From: Catonia carolina
Taxonomy: Eukaryota; Arthropoda; Insecta; Hemiptera; Achilidae
Direction: 5' to 3'
Assembly: GCA_035578175.1 (NCBI GenBank)
Contig: JAQMRL010000003.1
Coordinates: 102,412,969 to 102,476,968 of the forward strand
Length of the DNA: 64,000 nucleotides
Under the pieces are notes generated by a model. The model ran no database searches. It was given only the letters and a program-made list of their open reading frames with translations, and had not been told where the DNA came from. Position numbers and translations under genes: made by a program. Below, piece after piece: positions 10,018 through 21,822 of this stretch; the first letter of the stretch is position 1, and each line of letters begins with the position of its first letter.

Positions 10018-10052
10018 CTGTGGTGAACTAAATTATATTTTATCAAAAACAA
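8877..10052 (-). CDS. Jockey-clade reverse transcriptase, truncated but open (391 codons)
   Basis: The frame encodes most of a jockey-type reverse transcriptase: QFGFRRRHST (about residues 43-52), the catalytic FFDVCAAFDKVWH (77-89), AGVPQGSILSP (133-143), the catalytic YADD (164-167), YLGLHFDKRLTW (237-248) and the C-terminal tail ending RRLKRQWARDLL typical of jockey elements. There is no credible start: the frame opens at a TTG and its first 11 or so residues are flanking DNA, since the element itself stops at 10017. The endonuclease and early fingers region are missing through 5' truncation. The protein would copy LINE RNA into DNA, but no promoter or initiation site is left in this copy. 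Confidence 0.93.
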   Translation of the reverse strand: MFLIKYNLVHHSLLSTVSKLFEKLLLPRLLIFVEDQGIIPNHQFGFRRRHSTIHQLHRIVDQIASGFEQKKYVSAVFFDVCAAFDKVWHQGLRYKLRKFLPDAYFLIISSFLTDRFFQVKHNTALSDYKQIVAGVPQGSILSPLLYSIYTSDLPASANTTLATYADDTVILSSDVKPEAASNNLQSHINFLNYWLKIWRIQFNASKSVHVTFSLRKGECPQLFLDNKPIPQRQKVKYLGLHFDKRLTWATHIKTKRLTLNSKLKELFRLLGRRSSLTLKSKLLLYKVYLKPIWTYGLQVYGTAKPSNLQKLQAFQSKCLRLITCAPFYVNNKILHDDLNIPFISEVVKSSYSVFHRKLHDHPNELITKLSDASLPGNPQRRLKRQWARDLL

Positions 10053-11930
10053 TGAAGTTTTCTAGTTCAATGCAGTTATGTTAAAACAATTTTATTACAA
10101 CATCGTTTAATTTTGTTATTATGACAGATACTATTTAAGTGATTATTTTTAATTGCTTGGAAAAATATTGATTTTGAACAATTTAATTTTAGCACGACAC
10201 AGTGCTCAATGAAAAGTGTATTTTTTTGTATAATTTATAGTTAGGGGTAGTTAGTTTATTAAATTAGTTAGAATGATCAAATTCATTGCTCACCTTAATA
10301 TATAAAACTATGATTTTTCACAAAAAACAGTTAACTTTTGTTTCAAAACCAGCCAAGTCCCCAAATGAGTTTCATAACTAGTCAGATTCTAAAGAAAATT
10401 AGTTTTCCTAGATTTTGAAAAGATACATTATGAAATTTAATACTTATAACTTGAACTACTAACCAAGACGGTAGGTACTGTAGTTTAAATAGTTGTTTGC
10501 ATTCCTGAAAAATTTTATGAAATGGATGTGGCTGGTTTTGATATTAAACCCCTCTTGTAGGCTATACATAAATTATGGATACACATTTATGCTACACCCG
10601 TTTAAAAATTAATTTTTTTAGTGGTCATGAAATATAAAGAAACTTTTTATATAACACGTGTCATTTCTTAGCGGTTAAGTAAAATAATATTTGTAAAAAA
10701 TACAAAAAATTCCATTTCTAATAAACATCTTTTAATTAATTGTTTAGTGTAATTAAAAATTTTTCTTTTAAATTAGAAGATATCTTAAAGTTAAGTTACA
10801 GATAAAAAAAGCCGCTAAAAATTTGGCAGAACTAAATATAGTGTGGTGGGGTTAATCACCTAACCGTACGTAGCTAATAAGGTAAAAAAATTGGCTAAAT
10901 GTTCGTGTACTAATTTTCTATTTTTAAATAAAAAACAATGAGAAGGTATTTCGGTTTACCCTGTAAATTAATATACTACTTTAAATTACTTATAATTAAA
11001 ATAACGTCGTCTCACTGGTTCAGTAATTAATTCTAATTAATTATGTAATTAAATTTTATGATGTTTCATTAAATTATTGTTATCATTGTTGTCGGTCGAA
11101 TTTTTTCAAAGCATCCGTTTTAATTAACAAACATTGTATGTATTACAAAAATGTATATTCAAATACAGATTGATGTTAACCTGATTTTTTTCCTTTCAGA
11201 ATCAATAGTCGCATTAACAACGTATATCGTTAGCATCTACTTTGAATGGTTTACATTGTAATGAAATTATATTTATTTATTTGTCACAATCACTTTGTTT
11301 ACAACAGGCTTAAAATGGTCATATAACAGTATCACTCGTACATACAAAAAACCAATAATATATTATGTAATGTTAATCTATTAATGTAATATGAATTTAA
11401 AACCAATAGAAAAGTTACTTGAGTAGAAAGAGTCTCAAATAATACCTGTAGCTCGATGAGAAATGATACGAGATCAAACTATTCTCTACTTGAAACTTAA
11501 AAAAGATCTGTTTAAAAAATCTACTTAAATTTGAAAACATTTCTTTAGCCTTGAAGCTCGTCAACCTAAATTAGGCTCGAATCTGATAAAATTGAGCTAG
11601 TGAAATAATTTCATCTCGTATTACAATTTAGCGGAATTTTTCATGTATTTAATTACTGTAGTCACATCAGTTGGAAATAAAGTTAATAAAAAATTATTAC
11701 GTTGTGTTCAGTATTTTTCCCAGGAAAGTCGTAAATACTGAGCATATATAACTATAGCCTATATAACTGAGCCTATATATAATACTGAACCTAGTACTGA
11801 GTCTATAAAGACTAAATTTTGTACAGACACCTGTAAAGTAATGAGTTTTCTTGAAACAATTTAGAAACATGCAGTGCCATATCCTAGAATCTTGGAACTC
11901 ACGTGTGCGATCGCAAGGAGAATAAGAAAG
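10029..11930. other. AT-rich stretch, no feature seen
   Basis: No coding motif or shared repeat was recognised. Open frames up to about 85 codons look like chance frames. Confidence 0.5.
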
Positions 11931-12650
11931 AAAATGGTGTGAGCAATCACACAACTTTCTCTCGTCAATGCAAATAATGATCCGTATAAACTAACATTAG
12001 TAAAAATACATTATAAATAAACATAAAAACTAACCTAAAAAAACCTTACCGTATTTTATGAGTGAATGATGTAAAATGAAAATCAACCTTAGTTTGGCTT
12101 AATAAAACGAAAAATCACTCTTTCGCACTAAAATAGGCTTCGTAGAGAAAAATGCTTAAAACAAAAGTTGTAGATCTTTTAATTTTCCATAACTTTTTTT
12201 ATATACACTTTTGTCGTTAAATGCAAAATCTTTTAAAAAATCAATTTATTTACAGATTTTCATGAAAAAACCTACCCGGCGCCTACCCTTTCTTGTAGAC
12301 CATAAACAGTGTAGTAAATGAGGCGATTTGAAAAACAATCGTAGGGGCCGTTTTATGAGAAAATCGAAAAAATTTAAAAATGACCCGAGTAAACTACTAC
12401 TTCCGGTTGACCAATTTTCATGAAAATGTTCTTGTCGAGTCCTCTAATAGTGTATAACTTAAGTTTCAAGTTTTAACTTCGTACTATGTTCCGTTCTTGA
12501 GATATTCTGTTCACACGCAGAAACACACACAGACCAATCGCTAAAAACATGTTTTGTTGAGGGGGTCTGAAAACGTGTGTATCCGGTGAAAAATTGACAT
12601 GTAAACAATACTTTCCTTCCTATACATTCATATAGGCAAGAGTAGATAAA
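11931..12650 (-). mobile_element. Helentron-like element, nearly complete copy
   Basis: On the minus strand it starts with ctcttgcctatatgaatgta and continues through the GT-rich core next to gcgattggtctgtgtg. It then passes the ccggaagtagtagtttac and ctacaacttttgtttt blocks. It ends in gacgagagaaag, the hairpin tgtgtga-ttgc-tcacac and a T-rich tail. It is the longest copy with both ends, about 720 bp, and shows the internal order of the family. No transposition protein is encoded. Confidence 0.6.
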
Positions 12651-14791
12651 TATTTCTGTGAGCAAACTAAATCCACAGATTTTGACGTTAGTAGTTTTCC
12701 TGTAATTATTGTGTTTCACATAAATTGTTTTGTTTAGGTCATGATGCTTGTTTTTATCAATGTTGATGTATACAAACAGATAAGCCCTTTATCTACCTAT
12801 TAGTGAACTATTTAGTAAACATACACCGTCATTTGTTATTCTAATTACTATGGAACAGAAATAGTAATTTAAAATTTTGAGTTACTCGCTTTCTGTTAGT
12901 TTGAATAAATTTAAGTGTGTCAAAATATATTTGTTAATTTTTTGTTGTGTTAGCACACTTTTGTTGTTAAATAATTTTATAATTTGTCATGCAAAACAAA
13001 ACATTCAAAATTTCTGTTCAAACAAAAGTAAAAATGTAAATTTTGTACTTAATTAACTTGTGTGAATTAAAGACCTAAATATTTAGGTCTCCAATAAACA
13101 AAATAACCAAATACACCCCATCGGGTCAGTATCAACTAAATGAAATTAAGTACAGATATAAATAATTTAAATATTGCACAACTAGTAATTGTTGAATAGA
13201 CTCGGAGAGGTTGCATTGAAATTGGGTTTGCAAACATCACTGGATGAAAGAGTACCAGAAAATATATGATGCGGTTTAGAGCTGTACTACTATCTCTTTT
13301 GAAAGATAAAAAATAATATATAATGTTGTAGGTTAGTTGCTCCCGTTTTATCCTAAAGTATTTCAAGCTACTTTTAAAAAATTCTATTGTAGAGTTATTT
13401 GTGCTCGAATGCATTTTTTTCACTTTTTATGTTCTAGGAATAACAAGTTGGCTTTTTGAAAGCAGTCAGTTTTCGCAACTTTTATTATTTGTGTTTTTTA
13501 ATTCCAAAATGGTTAAGTTTCTACGTTATGAGACAATTATCCACTTTTATATCCACTCGTAGTAGAATATTTTATGTGAAAAAATAACGAAGGTTATTTG
13601 AAAAAATTGTAACGTAAATTCCAAAGAAATTTTTGTTTGGCATTGAATTTTAGATATAATACAGCAACGTTTTCTTGCTTATCTGAAAAAATAAAGCTTA
13701 ATATTATAGGTGTTTACCTTAAACCATAATAAATGACTTGTATATGCGTGATAGCGTCAAATCACCGGTGTAGGTTAATTCATGGTAGAAATCCATAGAA
13801 CAGAAAATGTTAACTCGGAAATCATTTATCCTTTCCTTAAAACGCAAAACATCATTTTACTTGACTCTACGTTTCAAATCACTTTCATTTTCTTTGATTT
13901 GCTAGAAAGTTATAACTTGTGGTGTTCATTTCTGTTAACTTATATGGCGATTTGAAAGCTAGATTTTTAGTTATATGTTAATGGAAAATTTTTAGATCGA
14001 TTGCATCGTTAACTAGTGTGGGTTTTATTCGGGTAAGTATAGAGTTCCAAACAGTGTTCCCATAACTTATGCCTGTTGAGATTTTGACCAAAGATGTCTT
14101 TAAAAAAAACACAGCTTGTTGGTACTTCCAGGAGGGTTTTCTTCGTTGTTTTTACATTTTTTAAAATATTTATATCTTTAGAGTTACGAAGTCCTTTTCA
14201 TTCTCTTTTTCTATTCTATTTATGGTGTCCTTCAGCTTTGTTGTTTTAGTTAACACTTCACTATCGAAATATTTTTATTATTTGTTGATGAAATGGATAC
14301 TTAAATATCAATTGCTAGCCTTTATATTTGGTAATAGAAGAACGATAAGTATTAGAATAAAAGTGCTAAATTTTAGAACTGGATATCTCTCAGAAATTAT
14401 AGAAATAATGTTTGTTTGTGAGTATTTACCAATTAATCCCCTAATCGACGTAATTAAAACACTTTATTTTTCTTTGGTATTAATTATAATATACCTACAT
14501 TGTCAATTTTCAGTGCTGTAGCAGTTCAGGAAGATAGAGAAATAATACGTATTGCTTTAAAGATGTCATCCCCTTTTTAAACCGTTGGCGGAAGTGGTCG
14601 AAATATGAACGTTGAAGTTTTTATTTGTTTCTCTAAGATAGTATAAGTATACCAAGTGTACACAACTCTAATAAATTTCAGTTCTGTAGATCATCCAAAG
14701 ATAAGAGAATCAACGATAGTAAGTGATAACTTTTGAATTTATTGAACAGATTACTATATCTGTGTTTTCAGAAACCAAAACGAGAAAAACC
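12651..14791. other. AT-rich stretch, no gene seen
   Basis: Only a perfect 20-bp palindrome (agacctaaat then its reverse complement) at 13071-13090 stands out. The open frame of 99 codons at 14222-14521 is Ile/Leu/Tyr-rich without motifs, and I do not call it. Confidence 0.5.
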
Positions 14792-15089
14792 CTTTTGAAA
14801 CCGATCTGGGCTTATGGCGTCCAGCTGTTTTAAGTAGTGGGAAAAAGTAACTTAAAGTTGATTCAGGGCTTTTATTCCGAAACTCTTAAGACTTGCTTCT
14901 GGAGCTCCTTTACATGTAAGCAATAAAACCCTCCATGACGATTCCGAAATTCCGACAGTAAAGGAACTAACCGCGTCCTACTATAAATTTCGCGAACGAC
15001 TAGATGATCATCAAACCCAACTAGCCCGTGATGCAGCTACAAGGAACTTCCCTACTATACAAAGTCTAAAGCGAAAATGGCTTGAATAA
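14792..15089 (+). pseudogene. Jockey-type LINE, C-terminal relic
   Basis: The plus strand reads LLKPIWAYGVQLF and then, after a stop and one frameshift, LRLASGAPLHVSNKTLHDD, EIPTVKELTASYYKFRERL and SLKRKWLE before a stop at 15087-15089. These match the C-terminal tail of the intact copy at 8877-10052 (KPIWTYG, APFYVNNKILHDD, RRLKRQW). It is an old fragment of the same clade, in the opposite orientation. Confidence 0.85.
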
Positions 15090-15394
15090 CGGAAAAAACC
15101 TGGAGAAAGTATCACTGGGTACCGCTTTTCCTGGAATTAACATTTCCACAGCCCGTTAAATATCATATATGAAAATTGTGCAGCTCATTGTACAGTACCG
15201 TAATAAAAATTAAAATAAGAAGAAACACGATATTTTTACTTATGTGTGTCTACATCTTGTCCAAACGTCTGATTTAGTGTTAAAGAAATTCGTGTAAAAT
15301 CCTTCTGGTTAAATTAATTAAATTACATTCTGAAACAATCTATGGTATACCGTACTGTCTGTAGATGCGATGTTATTTTACTTTTTTTAAGATT

Positions 15395-15788
15395 GTTGAT
15401 TAGGTCATCAGCCTGTAAAGGTTGATAAAACCTGTAGAGGTTTTACTAAGCAAAACGAGGAGTAAGGTGGTTTACCAGTGCCTTCCTCACTGAATGGAAA
15501 AGTACGCTTATCAGCAAGCCGGGCCCTCTGAAAAGCACATATTTTCCACTCTGCAAATGCCACCTTTCCCTCATTCACGACAGGGTCTGGCTGTATAATG
15601 AAATTCATTACTTTCAGAGAAGAATAACTCTGATTAGTGTCGTTTACACCTCTACCTCTTCTATTCTTAAATGATTCAGTCATTTAATTAGCTGACCATG
15701 TGATAAGAAACAGAACTATTTATTTTTGCCCTTCAACGAACAAATTGAGGGTAAATAATTTGACACTTCACCTGTCTGTTATGGGCAG
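15395..15788 (-). mobile_element. (AAC)-tailed SINE, full length, with target duplication
   Basis: A 394-bp copy lies between 12-bp repeats ttttttaagatt at 15383-15394 and 15789-15800. The body and both ends match the reference copy at 2468-2862. Its tail is reduced to a single gttgatt-type unit. Confidence 0.87.
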
Positions 15789-15800
15789 TTTTTTAAGATT

Positions 15801-16726
15801 AGAAATGTTAAAATTTATAGGAAAATAAAGATGTTTCCTACAAAAATTATTTGCAGTTGTTTAAAATATTATAAAAATACATGGTTTTTTTATTAAGAAG
15901 TTTTCAGAAAATTAATTAGACATTATGTAATTAATTCTAATCATTATTCCGCGCAATAATCAGACGAGATTGTTGGTAATATTGTATATATTTATCATAT
16001 AAATTGAATTTTTATTTCACTGTGAGATTCTGCCTAGAATTTCCATTTTATTATATTTATAAGAATAATAATATTGGATTTGATACGTTTGTCAGCAGCA
16101 GATGTATGTCTTATTTACTGTATACCTACCTATCATATGTATGATGAATACTCTTATGCAGGAGAAATGCGCATTTACGACCAAGTACAATAGAATACGA
16201 TGTGAACTGAATTTTAGAACTTTACTTGCTTTTGCATGTAATCCGGTAAAGAAACACAACCGGTCTCCTGTTTCCCTTATATATTCAATATCTTTATTTC
16301 GTTATAACGGGATAAATAAAATAACAACCGAATAACGTGTAACTGTTTGCTTTTCCTCACATTTTATAGTATAAAGCCTGAAAAATATCAATTCTTTTAT
16401 CTTTGAGGTGTTTCTAGAAAATTCAAAAGTAGTTCGAGCTCCAGAAAAATGGTACATATATTTTTTTTAAATTTGTGAAAAGTTTCTGTACTAAAGTTTT
16501 TTGTTTACACGACTTCCAGTTTATACTCGTATTATTCCATTACTTTCAAACTATTTACGTATTTTATACAGATTGTAAATAATAAAAATTATTTTAAAAA
16601 AATTATAAATTCAGACTCCTGCTCGCTTCACGTTCAGAAATTTTTTTAGCGATAAAATTCAAATATGTCAATCTATAAAACTTTACAAAAAGTTTTTGGA
16701 GACTCTACCTTTTATGTAACTATACT
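15801..16726. other. AT-rich stretch, no feature seen
   Basis: No motif-bearing frame or shared repeat was recognised. Confidence 0.5.
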
Positions 16727-17043
16727 CTATCCCATGGAACCGTGCAGCACGTCAAAACATAAGTGTATTAAAATTGTGATTGAACTTAGCGTGATCCTTT
16801 CTAGTTGCAAAAAATGTTCTTTACCTATCAGATGAAAATTACTATATACTAATTGAAACATATATTAAGTACAAAATACGACAGTACCAGTAGAAAAATT
16901 CATACAGTAGGCCTGTTATAAAAATCCGGTCTGTCGCCGTTTGTTTGACTGAAGGCGTTGGTAGAGTGAAACATGATTACGCATCCTTTTTACTGAGTTT
17001 CAACCGCGTAGTCTGTTTATACCTGCTGCACGGTTCTGTGGGA
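16727..17043. mobile_element. Short inverted-terminal-repeat DNA element (MITE-like)
   Basis: The left end tcccatggaaccgtgcagca (from 16730) and the right end tgctgcacggttctgtggga (17024-17043) are imperfect inverted repeats, 18 of 20 matching. tatact occurs just outside each side (16721-16726 and 17044-17049) and may be the target duplication, with a few bases of slack on the left. The 317-bp interior has no coding frame. Superfamily unknown. Confidence 0.6.
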
Positions 17044-17060
17044 TATACTATCGGTCTATA

Positions 17061-18115
17061 ACTTGATGGCCTCCGGCAGAGAGGAGCAATATGCGGTTTG
17101 TAAAACTATTTCAGAAAACATTTTATAATTTTTTTAAGTTACTAAAACTTGTCGGAAATGACGTATTTTTATAAAACAAAGTAGATCGCATATGTTTTTT
17201 GTTCTATAAAATTATTTTGTAAAACATACGCTTAATGAGATAATGTATAATTTAGTAAAAGTATTGTTTTTTGAAGAAAACCGTATTTTTTCAAATACAT
17301 CGTCATTGAAAATTTTCTCTTATTTCGTTTCCTACAGTCGTGGGTACAGTTATCTTTAAAGACCGAAAAGTTTTTCGCATGCTGACTTTTTTATGTCGTG
17401 TTTCGTGATTTTACAAAATTGATTTATGAAAATACCTCGTAATTTAAAAAGTCATGATATTTTTGTTAAATTATATTGCATCATCATGTTCCTCATCGTT
17501 TTAATATTATGTTAGTCCACGAAATAGTTGTTGAACAATGACGATGTTTATTTAAAAAGTACGGTTTTTTCTTCAAAAACAAAACTATTACATTAATTAT
17601 ACATTATCTCATTAAGAGTTCTGTTTCTTATCACATGGTCAGCCAATTAAATGACTGAATCATTTAAGAACAGAAGAGGTAGAGGTGTGAAAGACACTAA
17701 TCAGAGTTATCTTATCTGAAAGTAGTGAATTTCATTATACAGCCAGACCCTGTGGTGAATGAAGTGAAGGTGTCATTTGCAGAGTGGAAAATATGTGCTT
17801 TTCAGAGGGCTCGGCATGCTGATAAGCGTACTTTTCCACTCAGTGAGGAAGGCAATGGTAAACCACCTCACTCCTCGTTTTACTTAGTAAAACCTCTAGA
17901 GGTTCAAACCAGCCTTTTGGCTGATGACCTTAACAAAATCTCATTAAGCGTGGGTTTTTCGAAATAATTTTATTGAAGAAAAGTATGCGAAATATTTTAT
18001 TTTATAAAATTACGTCATTTCGGACAAGTTTCAGTTACTTAAAAAATTGGATGTATGTTTTCTGCAATGGTTGTACAACCCACATATTGCTCCCCTCTAC
18101 CGGAGGCCATCAGGT
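17061..18115. mobile_element. Large palindromic DNA element with a SINE in one arm
   Basis: The left arm 17061-17308 and right arm 17536-18115 are inverted copies. Shared landmarks include gatggcctccgg at the outer end, gaggagcaatatg, aaacttgtc-gaaatgacgta, cttaatgagataatgtataa and acatcgtcattg at the inner end. TA dinucleotides flank the outer ends (17059-17060 and 18116-18117), compatible with a TA-targeting mariner-type element. The right arm is longer only because a SINE sits at 17617-17937. The loop 17309-17535 has no recognisable gene. Confidence 0.7.
17617..17937 (+). mobile_element. (AAC)-tailed SINE, 5'-truncated, with target duplication
   Basis: A 321-bp copy lies between 11-bp repeats atctcattaag at 17606-17616 and 17938-17948. 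It starts at the agttctgtttctt point of the family, so it lost the tRNA-like head. It ends with a short taacaaa tail. It splits the right arm of the palindromic element, so it arrived later. Confidence 0.87.
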
Positions 18116-18589
18116 TACAAAAGTTTTAATGTCTTCCTACATTTTTATGTTTGTTTTACATAAAAATCACTTAGGTGAGATCTTTGTTACTTGAGTTTAA
18201 CCTGAAATTACTTCAAAAAGATAATAATTGATTAGTATTTTATGTAAAAAATGATACATATGTGTTCTATGTATCCAGTTTGTTAATTTGTTATACCGTA
18301 TATTATGTTTGATAAATTATTTTAATTAGCAATGGCCTTTGGCATATATTACTAACACTCTTCGAGCTTTTCAGACATTAATTAGAGTTCATTTTCTTTT
18401 TTTCTTTAAATCTAGATTCTTTTAACAATCACAAACATAATAAGTTCATACTTTAATGTATTTGACTGTATTTTATATATTATTATAAACACCACAATAA
18501 CTTTCAAAATAAAATAAACAATTCATTTCATTAAAATTTCAAATAAAATATATTAAAAAAAAAAATCGGTATAAATATTGCTCCAGCTG

Positions 18590-18740
18590 AATTATTTTCC
18601 AATTACTGCTAATGAAGACGATGAGAAGGTGATAGATGAAAATTAGTGATGAAAAAATGCCAGACCTGATAGGGAATCGAACCCGAAACTCCAGCTTAGA
18701 AGCCAGTTGCGCTGAACTTTACAGCACAGGCCGGTCTAAA
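18590..18740 (-). mobile_element. tRNA-headed SINE
   Basis: The minus strand has a tRNA-like head ending in a perfect B box (ggttcgattcc), followed by a body through accttctcatcgtc and ttagcagtaattgg. The same tail motif (aattactgctaatg on plus) recurs at 22730-22895. The head does not fold as a clean tRNA, so it is a SINE and not a tRNA gene. Confidence 0.65.
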
Positions 18741-20648
18741 TAATAACCAATACGTAAATTGACAATCCAAATACGATACTTTTCTACGCCTAGACTGTTC
18801 AGGTAATTCAGGAATAAACTATTACAGATCCCTAACTGACTTATACATAACTTGTTATCCAATAATTTACCTGCTAATCCACTTAAACGTTCCTGGACGT
18901 TCCCTGTTTTTTGTTTATTTTTGGTTTTTTGGAACTACAAATAATTAGCTTTTAATTCAGCAGCTTTTAATTAGCTTTAATTCAGCAGACTCATTTCAAA
19001 GCCTCTTCGGCGTCCTACTGTTGAATAGTGTTTACCTTTATGCCAAAATGTAGATTTTTGTTTTAAAATTACTCTTTTTTGTTTCCAGCCCATTCGCCAG
19101 TTGTATTACGCAGATGTGAATTAAAGAAAGACGAAAGAGATATTATTTACTGAAAATTTTAAAACAAAAGTTTTAATTATTTATTTGCTTTAATTTTCGT
19201 TGTATGCATTTGTTACGGTGAATACACTTCAAGGCTTTATTTTACGAAAAATATATTTTAAGGCGGGTTTTTCTTATGGAATATTATAAATTATCGCTAA
19301 TAGCTTTGGGTTAAAAAACTTTAAATACAAAAAATTAAAAATACTAAAAAAACCATCCGGTTTTCGTTTTTTTGCAGTTTATTTTGAATCAGAAGTGTTA
19401 ATGATTTGAACAAAGTTACTTGAAACAAAGTTGGGTAAAATTATAAATGTTATACGGTTTTAGTTTATGATTTTTAAGTTATTTCTCCAAATGAACGTGT
19501 TCAATATTAAACTTTTGGAATGTAAAACCCTTGTCATTCAATGATTAATTGCGTTAGAGAAGCTGAGATAAAAACCAGAAACCTTATTTTAAAAATAACT
19601 GTTCTGAAATTTCTAACATATACATATGTACATCTAATGTGTACATATGTACACATTTGAGTATTGTACGGAGCACATAGGCTACTACTACATGTAATAT
19701 TTATGTGGTGGTGTGTATTTACTACATGGCATGGTCTACGTTTTGTATGTTTTCGTTCTCTTCTCAAAATTATAATAACGAAGTGGCCTCAACGTGGGTA
19801 GAACCGCCCCAAGAGCGTTTTTGTTTCCAGAATAGCGGCACTTTGGTGAATGTTTATTATATTTTACATTTGAAGGAGTGCTGTTCAGCATCTAATTTTT
19901 AGAATTTAGAATTGCTGTAAACAAGGTTTCAAGAACCAGCTGAATCAGTGGAAGAATCTCTTAGTTTCTTATTTTGATATAAAAAAAATAAGCAACGAAA
20001 TTAATTTTTTTGTTTAAAAGTAATTTTTTTAAATTACTTAGTATGTTAATTAATTAGTGAGCCGATTTTTTTTTTCAGGTGAAACTGAAACCCACCCAAT
20101 GGGCGTAATATCACATTTCTTATTCTCTATGAAAAAAAATAAATTGTTGGTACCTTCCACGCATGCAACTTGCGCTATCTTTTTCAAGGAATCCAGCTTT
20201 ATGATAAAGAAGGTAGCTATAACACAACAGTATAAAGGGGATGTTCATTTATTTAGGCCTATGTTACAAAATTGCATTATCAAAAAAAAAAAATCTTCCC
20301 AATTTCGGGAGTTTAATAAACTCCTACATGCCTCTCGACCCTTCCTCATAATTGTATTTTTCAAAATTCACCGCAGTATTTATTTTGTATATTATTCATT
20401 TAATTTTTAGTTATTTGTCTGAATTAAATATTATATTACAATGTATGAATTTTAAAGTGTATAATGTTAACTAAACGTTAGTGTTTAGTCGTATTTTAGG
20501 ATTTAAATATATACTTGTTTTTGAACGTATTTTTATTGAAAATTTAGTATCGTTATTGCAATATTATAACAATTTCTAAAAATGACGCTAAAGGTTCAGA
20601 AATTTGAATTACTTGCTAGAGATTTCAGTCATCACTACAGTCCTACAA
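18741..20648. other. AT-rich stretch, no gene seen
   Basis: It contains a small tacatatgtac/gtacatatgta cluster at 19619-19653. The 117-codon plus frame at 20057-20410 has no motif and no homologue elsewhere in the window; I leave it uncalled. Confidence 0.45.
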
Positions 20649-20890
20649 TTAGCCAAGAAGATCCCTTGGCCAGAGGCGTTTTAAACGTCTGTGCTGAGTG
20701 TCCGGTATCATCCTAGTGTACATGTTTTTTTTATGAGAGAATTCAAATTTGTCGTGCATCGTCTTGTATAGTTGTTTCGCGACGTCATTTACGTATGGGA
20801 TTTTTAAGTCTTTGTGCTGCATTGAGTTTGTGACCCGAAAGAGGCATTGCGTTATCGCTCGTAGAATCTTGTTTACATGTATTTTTTCTT
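20649..20890 (-). pseudogene. Jockey-type LINE, C-terminal relic
   Basis: The minus strand reads KILRAITQCLFRVTNS, HKDLKIPYVNDVAKQLYKTM and HRRLKRLWPRDLLG, then a stop. This is the jockey tail, equivalent to the last 75 or so residues of the copy at 8877-10052. Only this 3' end remains, with a short A-rich 3' side. A diverged sister lies at 50515-50860. Confidence 0.82.
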
Positions 20891-21309
20891 TTTACTGCTA
20901 AGTTGTAATCTGTTTATTTTCACTGCGACTGCAAAAACTGGTGTTGTCAAATTCATTCAAATTATTTCCAATTACGATGAATCAGTTAATATGAAAACTT
21001 AACTGCCAAGGTTGTATAGGGTCCTTTACAGTTTAAAACAAAATATATTTGTTTTTGAAGGAACTCCTAATGTTAAACGTATAACTTATGGAAGGTAATA
21101 TTGAGGGAGTGAATTTTTATAGAGGGAGGTAAAGGTTAGAATATTTAAATCAAATTACAAAAGATATAGGGTGTTACAGATATGAAACGACTTACGCAAG
21201 ATAGACAGCTTGAAGAACTGCATCATCCAGTCGAGAGACTGTAAACAAAAAATGACTGTAGTGGAGCAAATATTCTTCCGATCATTATATTTGATGATAG
21301 TCAACGTCA

Positions 21310-21822
21310 TAAAATAATTGTTTTTTTTAAGATTGCGACTTTAATATGCATTTTACCGCAAAAATGTACCTGGTAAAAGTTGTAGAGAATTAAAAATACT
21401 ACAACCTTTCAAACATTTTTGTATAACGCTTAGTTTAGCGGTAGTTAGCGATTTTCTGTTTTTTCTCACGAAAACGTGTTAAAAAAAATCGATTTTTAAA
21501 GATTTCAGCCTTAGCATGCATTTAACGACAAAAGTGTGTTATCAAATTTATAGCAAATTAAAAGATTTACAACTTTTATTCAAAGCATTTTTCTCTACAG
21601 AGCCTAGTTTAGCGTGAAAGAGTGATTTCCGTATGTTTAAGCCAAATTTAGGTTGATTTTCATTTTGCATCTTTCATTCATGATTAAAATTAGGTTATGT
21701 TTCTTGAGGTTAGTTTTTTTTTATTTCTAATGTTTCATTACTAATATTAGGTTATATTGTTAATTAATTACATTGGCAAGAAAAAGTTTTGTGAGTATTT
21801 CACAACAGATTTTTTTTTTTTT
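21310..21822 (+). mobile_element. Helentron-like element, 3' part
   Basis: It carries the family's paired 'agtttagcg ... gattttctg' blocks, the ggttgattttcattttgcat block and aattaggttat, then ggcaagaaaaagt and the terminal hairpin. Here the hairpin is decayed to tgtgagtatttcaca, followed by a T run. The 5' end is missing. Confidence 0.55.

Noticed and set aside
17725..17967. Recurring frames of about 60-95 codons (VNEVKVSFAEWK..., ...KPPHSSFYLVKP...) that look like a conserved small protein family
   Set aside because: They recur only because the SINE copies share sequence. They differ in start, end and length with truncation points, and are broken in other copies by shifts and stops.
20057..20410. 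117-codon open frame
   Set aside because: No motif, low-complexity Lys/Phe/Ser-rich sequence and no repeat or neighbour supporting coding; expected by chance in AT-rich DNA.
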